From positions 1 to 64,000 of the forward strand of contig JADJTE010000016.1 in NCBI GenBank assembly GCA_016711295.1: a stretch of DNA of 64,000 nt, written 5' to 3'. This DNA is from Sphingobacteriales bacterium. GTDB lineage: Bacteria > Bacteroidota > Bacteroidia > Chitinophagales > UBA2359. Positions 37,995 to 45,932 of the stretch are shown here, in pieces (within the stretch, counting starts at the first letter, position 1; each line of letters begins with the position of its first letter). The translations under genes were made by a program, and so were the position numbers. The notes under the pieces were generated by a model, which was not told where the DNA came from, did not search any database, and saw nothing but the letters and a program-made list of their open reading frames with translations.

Positions 37995-38477
37995 TTATTT
38001 TGATAATTTGTAAATATATTCTTCAATTTCTGTTTGTCTTGCATTCGCAAATCCTCTGTCAATACCAACTTTCTCAAAACCGCATTTTTCTAAAACTTTT
38101 TGGGAACCAAAATTGTCAAATGCAACTCGTCCAATAATTGGTCGTATGGTTTCAATATTAAGTAATTCATTCAATGCTTTGGTTGCAATACCTTGTCCCC
38201 AAAATTTTCTGTCTATCCAATAAGTAATTTCTGTGTCACCTTGCATTACAAACTTAGCAATACTCCCTACGATAATATTGTCAAGTAGAATTGTTTGATT
38301 GTTTACAGTTGTGGTTTCTAATAATTTTGTATATTTGTTTATGTATTCTGTTTTGTCGGTCGGGTCTTTTGGCATAAACGCTGCTAAGTAACCACCTTCT
38401 TTATCAAGTTGGAATTGAAATAAAGTGTCCAAGTCAGCAATTTCTGTTGGTCGAAGTTTTATGTTGAGTTTGTTCAT
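37995..38477 (-). CDS. GNAT-family N-acetyltransferase
   Basis: 160 residues from the ATG at 38477 (MNKLNIKLRPTEIADLDTLF). The acetyl-CoA fold is visible: LDNIIVGSIAKFVM, then TYWIDRKFWGQGIATKALNE with the RxxGxG/A pyrophosphate-binding region (WGQGIAT) and GRVAFDNFGSQKVLEKCGF. This resembles the RimJ/YdaF-type subgroup. Acceptor substrate unknown. The gene is more AT-rich in composition than most neighbours and stands alone between AT-rich spacers, compatible with recent acquisition. Confidence 0.85.
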   Translation of the reverse strand: MNKLNIKLRPTEIADLDTLFQFQLDKEGGYLAAFMPKDPTDKTEYINKYTKLLETTTVNNQTILLDNIIVGSIAKFVMQGDTEITYWIDRKFWGQGIATKALNELLNIETIRPIIGRVAFDNFGSQKVLEKCGFEKVGIDRGFANARQTEIEEYIYKLSK

Positions 38478-38945
38478 TAGATGCCGATTTATTTTGAAAT
38501 TATGGTTTTGGGGTCGCTTTACAATGACCGATAGAAATAATTCTGCCCAAAAACTCATTTTGTTGGGCAAAAATACATCATTGGCGGCAAAATTGCATAT
38601 TCTCAGGCGGCTTATTTTTGAAAAAAGCTATTAGTTTTGGGAGAATAGAAGGGCTTAGATGAAGACTATCAAAATTGCAAGACCAAACCCAGACACGCCT
38701 TTATATTATATTTGTTTTTTATATAAATCGTTATTTTATTAAATATAAATATTTGTTTTTTATTATTAGTGATAAAATAAATTAATATTAATAACATATT
38801 TGTCTACTACGCTATGCCGACGAAATTTTTATAATTCTTGCCCCATAGACCTCCAATATCCCTATTTTCTTGTCCTATATTAAGGCGGTGTGCTTGGATA
38901 TTGCCCTATCTTTGCAGTATCAACTTTTTTATCTATTTTTGCCCC
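38478..38945. other. AT-rich divergent intergenic region
   Basis: About 470 bases between the GNAT gene and the pirin gene. The section 38690-38800 is almost pure A and T. A -7 element for the pirin gene lies at its right end. No repeat copy or RNA gene is visible. Confidence 0.5.
38907..38914 (+). promoter_or_regulatory. -7 element of the pirin gene
   Basis: TATCTTTG matches TAnnTTTG and lies 32 bases before the ATG at 38946, giving a short leader and excluding the longer upstream reading frame as coding. Confidence 0.5.
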
Positions 38946-39824
38946 ATGACACAACGAACCTTAGAAGCCATTATTGCTCCTCGCGCCCCACATTATGTCG
39001 GCGACGGATTTAGGGTACATAATTTTATACCCAGCACGCAGCCGCTCTCTATGCGGCGCATGAGTCCTTTTATCTTGCTCGACTATAACGCGCCTTTTTA
39101 TTTTCCACCCTCCGACCAATTGCGCGGGGTGGGCGTTCATCCGCACCGCGGGTTCGAGACCGTTACCATCGCCTACAAAGGCAGGGTAGCCCATCGCGAT
39201 AGTAGCGGCGGCGGCGGCATTATTGGCGAAGGCGACGTGCAATGGATGACAGCGGCTTCGGGCATACTGCACAAAGAATACCACGAAGAAAATTTTAGCA
39301 AAACAGGTGGTCTCTTCCAAATGGTACAGCTATGGGTGAACCTGCCCGCCCGATACAAAATGTCAGCTCCCAAATACCAGGCAATTGCCCAGCACCAAAT
39401 AAACGGCTATCAACTGCCCAACAACGGCGGAACAGTAGCCGTCATTGCAGGGCAATATGCCGATGTGCAAGGCGCAGCCACTACATTTACGCCTATGCAC
39501 CTATATAATGCCCACCTAAAAGCGGGCACAGTACTGCCCTTGTCGTTTCCGTCGCATTACAATACTGCCTTGTTGGTGGTAGCGGGCAATATTCGCATCA
39601 ACGGCAGCGAAAATGTACCTACTAATCATTTTGCACTGCTACGCAACGATGGCGAGGATTTTTCGGTCACTGCCAATGACGACGCTTTGGTACTCGTATT
39701 GAGTGGCGAACCCATAGACGAACCCATCGCCGCACAAGGTCCCTTTGTAATGAACACGCCCGAAGAATTGGCACAAGCAAGGCGCGATTTCGCAATGGGT
39801 AAATTTGGGCAACTCGACGACTAA
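38946..39824 (+). CDS. Pirin-family bicupin protein
   Basis: 292 residues from the ATG at 38946. The N-terminal cupin carries the metal-binding HPHRGFET (His65, His67) and the downstream GILHKEYHEE with the further His and Glu ligands. The C-terminal cupin (LLVVAGNIRINGSE) lacks an obvious metal site. Pirins are iron-binding; some bacterial members oxidise quercetin or modulate enzymes, but the role here is not assigned. It has its own promoter and no close partners. Confidence 0.9.
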   Translation: MTQRTLEAIIAPRAPHYVGDGFRVHNFIPSTQPLSMRRMSPFILLDYNAPFYFPPSDQLRGVGVHPHRGFETVTIAYKGRVAHRDSSGGGGIIGEGDVQWMTAASGILHKEYHEENFSKTGGLFQMVQLWVNLPARYKMSAPKYQAIAQHQINGYQLPNNGGTVAVIAGQYADVQGAATTFTPMHLYNAHLKAGTVLPLSFPSHYNTALLVVAGNIRINGSENVPTNHFALLRNDGEDFSVTANDDALVLVLSGEPIDEPIAAQGPFVMNTPEELAQARRDFAMGKFGQLDD

Positions 39825-39865
39825 GCACCGCTTTCTATCTATCCCAATAAGAGATGAGGGGCGCA

Positions 39866-40188
39866 TTAGTGGTATGATTTTTAAGCATTAATCTTGTCTG
39901 CTGTGTATCCATTTCCAAGCGTTAGGGCTTAGGAAATAACATTAGATAATTGAGATATTAGTTCGAGAACTCCCCCTAACCCCCTCAAAGAGGGGGAATT
40001 TATGCAAGATATTATTTACTGATTATCAATAATTTATGATAAATTATAAAAAATATTTAATGTATATTATCTTTAAGATGCCGTAGGCATATTACATCGC
40101 TAACATCTAACAGACACAAGCCTGAGAATGCCGTAGGCATGAAACTCGTGTAAGTTAAGTATATAAGACTTAAAAATCAAACCATTAG
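39866..40188 (+). repeat. Long dispersed element with terminal inverted repeats, copy B1
   Basis: 323 bases. The left end TTAGTGGTATGATTTTTAA and the right end TTAAAAATCAAACCATTAG are imperfect inverted repeats (16 of 19 positions). Inside are a G/C-run hairpin (CCCCCT ... AGGGGG, 39972-39997) and two copies of the palindrome ATGCCGTAGGCAT (40078-40090 and 40128-40140). A copy in the opposite orientation lies at 59839-60168. It occupies nearly the whole gap between the pirin and methyltransferase genes and encodes no plausible protein. Confidence 0.85.
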
Positions 40189-40224
40189 ATACAAATATTA
40201 ATAATAATAATAATTCGTAAATAA

Positions 40225-40827
40225 ATGGATAAACCCAAGAATAGCTCCGAACTAAGCCAATCATATTGGAATATCCGCTGGGAAAACAGCGAAACAGGCT
40301 GGGATATTGGCTATGCCTCGCCCGCCATTGTCGAATATATGGCGCAATATCCAAACAAAGATGCGAATATCCTTATACCAGGTTGTGGCAACGCCTACGA
40401 AGCCGAATCTTTGTTGGCAAATGGTTTCCAGCATATCACCTTAATTGATATTGCGCCCAAAGCAGTCGAGGTGCTGAAAGCAAAATTTGTAGATAAGCCC
40501 CAAGTAAAAATCTTATGCGAAGATTTTTTTCAACACCAATCTGCTTATGATTTAATCATCGAGCAAACATTTTTCTGTGCCATCTCGCCCGACCAACGGA
40601 TTGCGTATGCCCAAAAAATGGCTTCCTTGCTCCGACCCAAAGGCAAAATAATCGGTTTGCTATTCGATATCGTATTCGAAAAACAGGGTCCGCCCTTTGG
40701 CGGCTGTGCTGATGACTACCGAGCCATTTTCGAGCCTTATTTCGTCATTCAAACGATGGAAAAATGCCACAATAGTATTTCGCCCCGAGCAGGAACAGAA
40801 TTATTTATCAAGCTATCCAAAAAATAA
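40225..40827 (+). CDS. TPMT-family SAM-dependent methyltransferase
   Basis: 200 residues. The sequence follows the thiopurine S-methyltransferase family: NIRWENSETGWDIGYASPAI, the SAM-binding ILIPGCGNAYEAE, ITLIDIAPKAVEVL and IIEQTFFCAISP. Bacterial members can methylate sulfur, selenium or halide-like substrates; the substrate is not evident. Cytoplasmic. It is convergent with the DUF1501 gene, 6 bases apart. Confidence 0.88.
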   Translation: MDKPKNSSELSQSYWNIRWENSETGWDIGYASPAIVEYMAQYPNKDANILIPGCGNAYEAESLLANGFQHITLIDIAPKAVEVLKAKFVDKPQVKILCEDFFQHQSAYDLIIEQTFFCAISPDQRIAYAQKMASLLRPKGKIIGLLFDIVFEKQGPPFGGCADDYRAIFEPYFVIQTMEKCHNSISPRAGTELFIKLSKK

Positions 40828-40833
40828 GGACTG

Positions 40834-42498
40834 CTAATAAACCACCATTTGCAGCGTTTCGCTAATGCCATCGGTCGTATCTAAGCGAAGCCAATAGCTA
40901 CCTGCGGGAAGGTTCTGTACGGGCACAACGAGTTGGTTGTCGCCTTGTTGCAGGCTTATTTTGCGCACCGATATTTGCGTGCCGTTATTGTGCCAAATGC
41001 TAATGGTGCCGTCGGTATAGCGCGGCGATTGATAGCGCAACTGGGCAAGCCCACGCACGGGATTGGGATATAGAGCAATGGCTGGTGTGGCAGCATTCGC
41101 TGCATCGGGGTTGATGCTGGTGGCAATGGCAGACAAATAACAATCGGGCGAAACCAAATAATTGTTGGCGACTAAGGGCAGTTTTTGGCTCAAATAATCT
41201 TCAAATAAGGTAGCATTTATCGTGTCGTTGGCTGCGCCGAGCCAATCTTGTAATACGGTAGTAAATACTTGCCGATAGTCGTATTGTTGGTATTGTAGTT
41301 GGCTGTCGTTGGCTAAATCGCCCAAATTGACGTTGGTGCCCGTAACACCTGCTTGTACGCCTTTGCCAAATAGCATCATCGGCGCGAGCGTGCCGTGGTC
41401 GGTGCCCCAATTGCCATTTTCGGCGGCTTTGCGTCCAAATTCCGAAAATGTGAGGGTCATAACGCGGTCGTCTAAGCCCAAGGCTTGCAAATCGTCTTGA
41501 AATGCCTTGATAGATTCGGACAATTCTTGCAACAGCGTAGCATGTATGCCTATGCTTGGCTCGCTGGGGTCTATCTGGACGTTATGCGTATCAAAACCGC
41601 CGAGTTGGGTCAAATAAATTTTGGTACGGCTGCCTCCGCTGACAAGTCGCGCTACTGTGCGCAATTGGTCGGCGAGCCGCCAATCGGGATAGACCGTTGC
41701 GCTGTTAGTACCTGCATTGAACACCGATGTTATTCGTTCGGCATATACGCTGATACTCTGTTCTACGTCCATAATAAATTGTAGCTCGTTGCCATATTCG
41801 CTATTTGGGACGTTGGCAATGGGTGCGCCGCCTATTTCGGATACCAAGCTATAAAAGCCCGATGGGTCTTGACCGCTTAGGTTGATAGAGGCTGTATGTT
41901 CGTCGGCGGTGTGAAACCCCAAAGAGCTTTCGCTCGAACCCAATTGTATACCCAAGGGGTCGGGCATATCGGCGGTAGGGCTGCCTCCTATACCGGGGTA
42001 GGAGTAGCCCAAATATCTGCCCATCCAACCCGTTGTGAGGTTATAATTTTCGGCAGTACTATCGCCTCCTGTGAGCCATATATCTGTCCCTTTAAAATGC
42101 GAGCGGTTTTGGTCGGCATAACCAACACCCTGCACGATATTTACTTTTCCCGCATCGTATAGGTTTTTTAAAGCCGTCATAGCGGGATGCAAACCAATTT
42201 GGTCGGCGGCGGCAAGGGTGTTATCTAAGGAAATATAAGCACCTGTTCCCGTAGAGGGTATGCGTATAGTCGGGCGCAGTTTGGCGTAGGTGTCGTACTG
42301 TGCTATGGGAATGAAAGTATTGATGCCGTCGTTGCCACCTTTTAGCTGTACGAGTACCAGCACGCGGTCGCTAACACCCTCGCAACTGAGTTGCTGCATG
42401 AGCGAATTGGGCGCAAAGGCGCGTAGCGATATGCCATCAAGAGCGAGCGGGGCGAGTGCCAAAGGCGCGGATAGGCGTAAAAATTTGCGGCGGTTCAT
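40834..42498 (-). CDS. DUF1501 family protein with T9SS sorting domain
   Basis: 554 residues. A twin-arginine-like signal (MNRRKFLRLSAPLALAPLAL) is followed by the DUF1501 domain: LVLVQLKGGNDGINTFIP, LTQLGGFDTH, LTFSEFGRKAAENGNWGTDH. This is an alkaline-phosphatase-like fold with the sulfatase-type metal residues; its activity is not established. The last about 80 residues form a T9SS type A sorting domain (ALYPNPVRGLAQLRY; AGSYWLRLDTTDG). It follows the DUF1800 gene by 27 bases. Pairing with DUF1800 is common and suggests a joint secreted function. Confidence 0.9.
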   Translation of the reverse strand: MNRRKFLRLSAPLALAPLALDGISLRAFAPNSLMQQLSCEGVSDRVLVLVQLKGGNDGINTFIPIAQYDTYAKLRPTIRIPSTGTGAYISLDNTLAAADQIGLHPAMTALKNLYDAGKVNIVQGVGYADQNRSHFKGTDIWLTGGDSTAENYNLTTGWMGRYLGYSYPGIGGSPTADMPDPLGIQLGSSESSLGFHTADEHTASINLSGQDPSGFYSLVSEIGGAPIANVPNSEYGNELQFIMDVEQSISVYAERITSVFNAGTNSATVYPDWRLADQLRTVARLVSGGSRTKIYLTQLGGFDTHNVQIDPSEPSIGIHATLLQELSESIKAFQDDLQALGLDDRVMTLTFSEFGRKAAENGNWGTDHGTLAPMMLFGKGVQAGVTGTNVNLGDLANDSQLQYQQYDYRQVFTTVLQDWLGAANDTINATLFEDYLSQKLPLVANNYLVSPDCYLSAIATSINPDAANAATPAIALYPNPVRGLAQLRYQSPRYTDGTISIWHNNGTQISVRKISLQQGDNQLVVPVQNLPAGSYWLRLDTTDGISETLQMVVY

Positions 42499-42525
42499 AA
42501 TAATGGAGAATGTAGAGCAAGTGAT

Positions 42526-44145
42526 TTAAAATAATTGATATTCGGGCGAGTACATAATGGCTTTGATTAACTTTTCTAAGGGCAGGCGCACTTCTTCGTC
42601 ATTGCCTGTGGCAACAAAATTTTGCCATTCATAAGTCCAATCTTCGGCGGGCAAGCCGTCCAAAAATATGGTGTTCAAAAAATAATCGCGGCGATTAGCA
42701 TCAGGAGGGTTAGGCAATAGGTATAATAACAATTCGTTCACGAGGGTTTGGGCATCGGCAGAATTGCTGATATTGCCTGCTGCCTGTATAAAATCGACGA
42801 TGTGGAGCTGTGCGCCCAAAGGACCTCCTGCCAACACCCGCATACCACTCAGCAACATTTCGGGTAGCTTGTAGCGGGCAATAATGGTGCTGCCATTAAA
42901 CCAAGCGCGGTTATAATCGGGAGTTTGGTAGTAAGCAGGGTAGCCCGCTACATCGGGTGGCGCAAATGGGTCGAAACCTGCCAAGACAAACATCGTTTGA
43001 ATCATGCCCCGCGCATAAAATATTTGGTAATGGGCTTGCGGCTGCGTAGGCAGTGGTATCTCTACTTGAAAATAAGTTAAGCTACCCAAAGCCAATTCCA
43101 AGGGCGATTTGATTAATCCGCCTATTATTTCATCGCTATTATCCGAATCGTCTAAATCATAAAAATGCTGGCTTTCGAGCAATTGGCGAAGCACAGGCAC
43201 TAATTCATAGTCATTATCGCGCAAGGTAGCCGCAAGGGGTTCGATGATATCGGCGGCAATTTCGTCGCTAATATTTTTGCTCACAAAATAGCGATAGAGG
43301 CGGCGGCAGATGAAACGAGCTGTCTCGCTCTGCACAAACACCATATCGACAAAAGCGTACAATTCTTGTGCTATTTCGGCTATTGTATTGCCTCCCTCAA
43401 TGACGGTATTCTGAAAAGCTGCGCTAAACGTCTTATTACCCGTATCATGCTGCCCAACCACAATTCTGCCGTTCGGAATACCCGTTATTGGGTCGATATT
43501 AGTGGCGCGATTACCCGTTTTGATGCCCGTCAGCACGCGAGCGGCGGCAATGATGTCGTCCTCGGTATAGTTGGTATAATTGCCCGCCCCGATTTGCGGA
43601 CCTTTCCCAATAGTAAACAGCTCTAAAAGCTCGCGGGCATAGTTTTGGTTAGGGCTATTTTTGTTATTTTCGGTATTGTCGAGATAGCGCAGCATGAGGT
43701 TATCAAAAGTAACCTTGCCCGCTAAAACTTTAAAATTGCCTATGGCATAGTAGCGCAGCAACGCCAAATAATCAAAAAACTCGGCTGCCCCGCCCGTTAC
43801 AGCGGCAGCGGTATAACAATTATGCAAAAAAAACTGCATCTTTGAACCCATCGATTCATCGAGCAAGGCTTCGTTGAGCCACCACGATTTGACATAGTTG
43901 CGCAATTGCTGGTTGCCGGACATAGGGTCTATACCCGAATTGATCCAAGGTTGCCCTGTGAGCGGGTCAGTAGGTTCGGACACAGTAGGTGTCTGTATTA
44001 GCAACAGCGCATCGAGGGCTTGCTGCGGTGTGAGGGTGGCGAATTGCTCGATACGGGCGCGAGTAGGGCGGAAGGTGGTTCGGCGCAATAAGTGAGCGGC
44101 GAGGTGGCTGCCCAAGGCAGCGGTATGTGCTTGTAGTGATGCCAT
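42526..44145 (-). CDS. DUF1800 family protein
   Basis: 539 residues. The domain is recognised from LAAHLLRRTTFRPTRARIEQ at the start, EALLDESMGSKMQFFLHN, QNYARELLELFTIGKGP, NKTFSAAFQNTVIEGG and FICRRLYRYFVSK. The enzymatic role is unknown; it always occurs next to DUF1501. No clear signal peptide is visible at the annotated start, so it may be exported by other means or the start may lie upstream. It is the first gene of a two-gene minus-strand unit. Confidence 0.88.
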   Translation of the reverse strand: MASLQAHTAALGSHLAAHLLRRTTFRPTRARIEQFATLTPQQALDALLLIQTPTVSEPTDPLTGQPWINSGIDPMSGNQQLRNYVKSWWLNEALLDESMGSKMQFFLHNCYTAAAVTGGAAEFFDYLALLRYYAIGNFKVLAGKVTFDNLMLRYLDNTENNKNSPNQNYARELLELFTIGKGPQIGAGNYTNYTEDDIIAAARVLTGIKTGNRATNIDPITGIPNGRIVVGQHDTGNKTFSAAFQNTVIEGGNTIAEIAQELYAFVDMVFVQSETARFICRRLYRYFVSKNISDEIAADIIEPLAATLRDNDYELVPVLRQLLESQHFYDLDDSDNSDEIIGGLIKSPLELALGSLTYFQVEIPLPTQPQAHYQIFYARGMIQTMFVLAGFDPFAPPDVAGYPAYYQTPDYNRAWFNGSTIIARYKLPEMLLSGMRVLAGGPLGAQLHIVDFIQAAGNISNSADAQTLVNELLLYLLPNPPDANRRDYFLNTIFLDGLPAEDWTYEWQNFVATGNDEEVRLPLEKLIKAIMYSPEYQLF

Positions 44146-44370
44146 CGGATAAGCGATTTTGTGGTGTTACTGTGGCTTGACTCAAAACTATTGGCGCAAG
44201 GGCAGGCAAGAGAGCCAATCCAGCCTCGTTTTATTGGAGTTTATGGCAGTTAGACAAAGTGAATGGCAAGTTTATTCCGCAAAGCTATTTTTTTTGCTAA
44301 AAGGCGCACCCAAACGCTACAACATAGCATTCTGGTGCGCCGTATTCTGTTATTTATGGTAAAAATTGTG

Positions 44371-44597
44371 ACTATTTAGGGTATAGGGTTTTGGGTATGG
44401 GGATGCCTATCCAATAATGCCCAACCTCGTTGCATATTCGATTAGACCCTGACCTAAGTACTCATCTGTTAGCAAGGTTTTGCCTGTAATGGAGTTAGAA
44501 CGGTTTTACAAGCGCACGATTTAAATTGTGAGCTATGATTGTCAATGTTATCGACAGATAAATCTTGGCGCATAAAATTAGAAAGCCAAACCACTAT
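44371..44597 (-). repeat. Dispersed module C2 and a solo element end (in the 44146-44714 gap)
   Basis: On the minus strand 44371-44452 matches the module at 26540-26632 (AATCGAATATGCAACGAGG ... CCAATACCC-like, ending ACCCTATACCCTAAATAGTC). At 44577-44597 TTAGAAAGCCAAACCACTAT resembles the right end of the A/B elements. The rest of the 570-base gap is AT-rich sequence, with the promoter of the TPR lipoprotein at 44651-44685. Confidence 0.6.
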
Positions 44598-44669
44598 TTA
44601 AGTAGCTTTGTCGCGCACCTGTTCATGCTTACCTATTTCCTCAGACACTATTGGCAGCCTATTATGGAC

Positions 44670-44685
44670 TAATTTTGTACCTTTG
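44670..44685 (+). promoter_or_regulatory. Two adjacent -7 elements upstream of the TPR lipoprotein gene
   Basis: TAATTTTG (44670-44677) and TACCTTTG (44678-44685) both match TAnnTTTG and abut each other. TTGG at 44651-44654 could serve as the -33 site, at a spacing of 15 to the first. They lie 30 bases before the ATG at 44715. Confidence 0.55.
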
Positions 44686-44714
44686 CCGCTTATTATCACC
44701 TATTTTTGCTTGGT

Positions 44715-45890
44715 ATGTCATTTCGACTTCTATTTTGGGGCTATTGCTTGGGCGCATTCGTAACACTCGGATTTGCAGCCTGCCGCTCTACTACACGCGC
44801 TACCGCACCGCGCGACTATGCCGAATTTTCGCAATATTTGGCAAAAGCCATCAACGAGCGCGATGCCGATTTTTTTAACCGTCATTTCGATTTTGATGCC
44901 TTATTGCACGAAATTACCGACCATGTTATCGTTCCGCCCGATTACAAAGAGGGTTTTATAGCAGGAATGAAACAACAACTGAACGTAGGGCAGCAAATTG
45001 TAGGTTCATTAGGTGCTGACGGTGCATATCACTTCTTGCGCCTCAAACCAAATGCGGAACAAGCTACTGCCTTGTTCCGACAAACCACATCGGACGGCAT
45101 CAATTATCACGAAATAAAATTGGGTATGCGAGGCGATAGTTGTTATATAAAAGATTTTTATATTTATCGTGGTGGCTTAGATTTTAGTGCTACGCTCAAA
45201 CGCATTTATTTCGCGTCTTTATCTGGGGTAGACAATGATTCTGTGTCGTTTGCCAATACTTCGCCCTTCGACCGCGCTTTTATCGAAAACCTAACCCGTA
45301 TTGACGAAATAGCCGAGCTGACCCAAAACAACCAATACGACAAAGCCTTAGCCATAGCTGATGCCTTGCCCGACATTTTGCGCAGCGACAAAATGATATT
45401 CGTGATGCGCACTAATATCGCCTATCACGTAGGCAAAGACGCATTTGAAACTACCCTTGCCGATTTTCGCGACCATTATCCAAGCGATGCTGTCGTAGAA
45501 TTTATTGCCTTAGACCTATCATTTGAGAGCAAAGACCCCGATTTAATCTTGCAGCGCATCGACGAATTAGACGCTAAACTCGGCGGCGACCCTTATTTAG
45601 ACATCATTCGCGCTAGCGTATATGAGACCCAAGACAACTACGATGCTGCCGAAAAGCTATACCGCAAGGCGATGGCTGCCGAACCCGACAACGAAGAATT
45701 GCCTTTTCGCTTGTGCTTGTTTCTCATCAAACAAAAACGCTACGAAGAAACCACCGCCTTGTTTGCCGACATCTATAAACGTTGGAACTATAACCCCGCT
45801 CTTTTTCTGGTGCCTGCCGAAAACCAAGAGTTTTGGGAGTCCGAAGCCTACCAAAATTGGGAGAAGCAACATCCTTGGGAGGAAGAATAA
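44715..45890 (+). CDS. TPR-containing lipoprotein
   Basis: 391 residues from the ATG at 44715. The signal peptide ends in the lipobox GFAAC (Cys23). A domain of about 150 residues (YAEFSQYLAKAINERDADFF; FLRLKPNAEQATALF) precedes a C-terminal TPR array (YDKALAIADALPDIL; YLDIIRASVYETQDNYDAAEKLYRKAM; PFRLCLFLIKQKRYEE). It is probably a membrane-attached periplasmic scaffold; the partner is unknown. A strong hairpin lies directly after the stop. Confidence 0.82.
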   Translation: MSFRLLFWGYCLGAFVTLGFAACRSTTRATAPRDYAEFSQYLAKAINERDADFFNRHFDFDALLHEITDHVIVPPDYKEGFIAGMKQQLNVGQQIVGSLGADGAYHFLRLKPNAEQATALFRQTTSDGINYHEIKLGMRGDSCYIKDFYIYRGGLDFSATLKRIYFASLSGVDNDSVSFANTSPFDRAFIENLTRIDEIAELTQNNQYDKALAIADALPDILRSDKMIFVMRTNIAYHVGKDAFETTLADFRDHYPSDAVVEFIALDLSFESKDPDLILQRIDELDAKLGGDPYLDIIRASVYETQDNYDAAEKLYRKAMAAEPDNEELPFRLCLFLIKQKRYEETTALFADIYKRWNYNPALFLVPAENQEFWESEAYQNWEKQHPWEEE

Positions 45891-45922
45891 GGATAGCCGC
45901 GATTTATATCGCGGCTATCCTT
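45889..45922. terminator. Bidirectional terminator between lipoprotein and TonB receptor genes
   Basis: A perfect 15-bp stem (45889-45903 with 45908-45922) with a 4-base loop, overlapping the stop codon of the lipoprotein and lying just beyond the convergent receptor gene's stop. Confidence 0.85.
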
Positions 45923-45932
45923 ATGTGTGTTC

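Noticed and set aside
40100..40354. Minus-strand frame across element B1 and the methyltransferase start
   Set aside because: It is created by the repeat and antisense sequence; no plausible protein.
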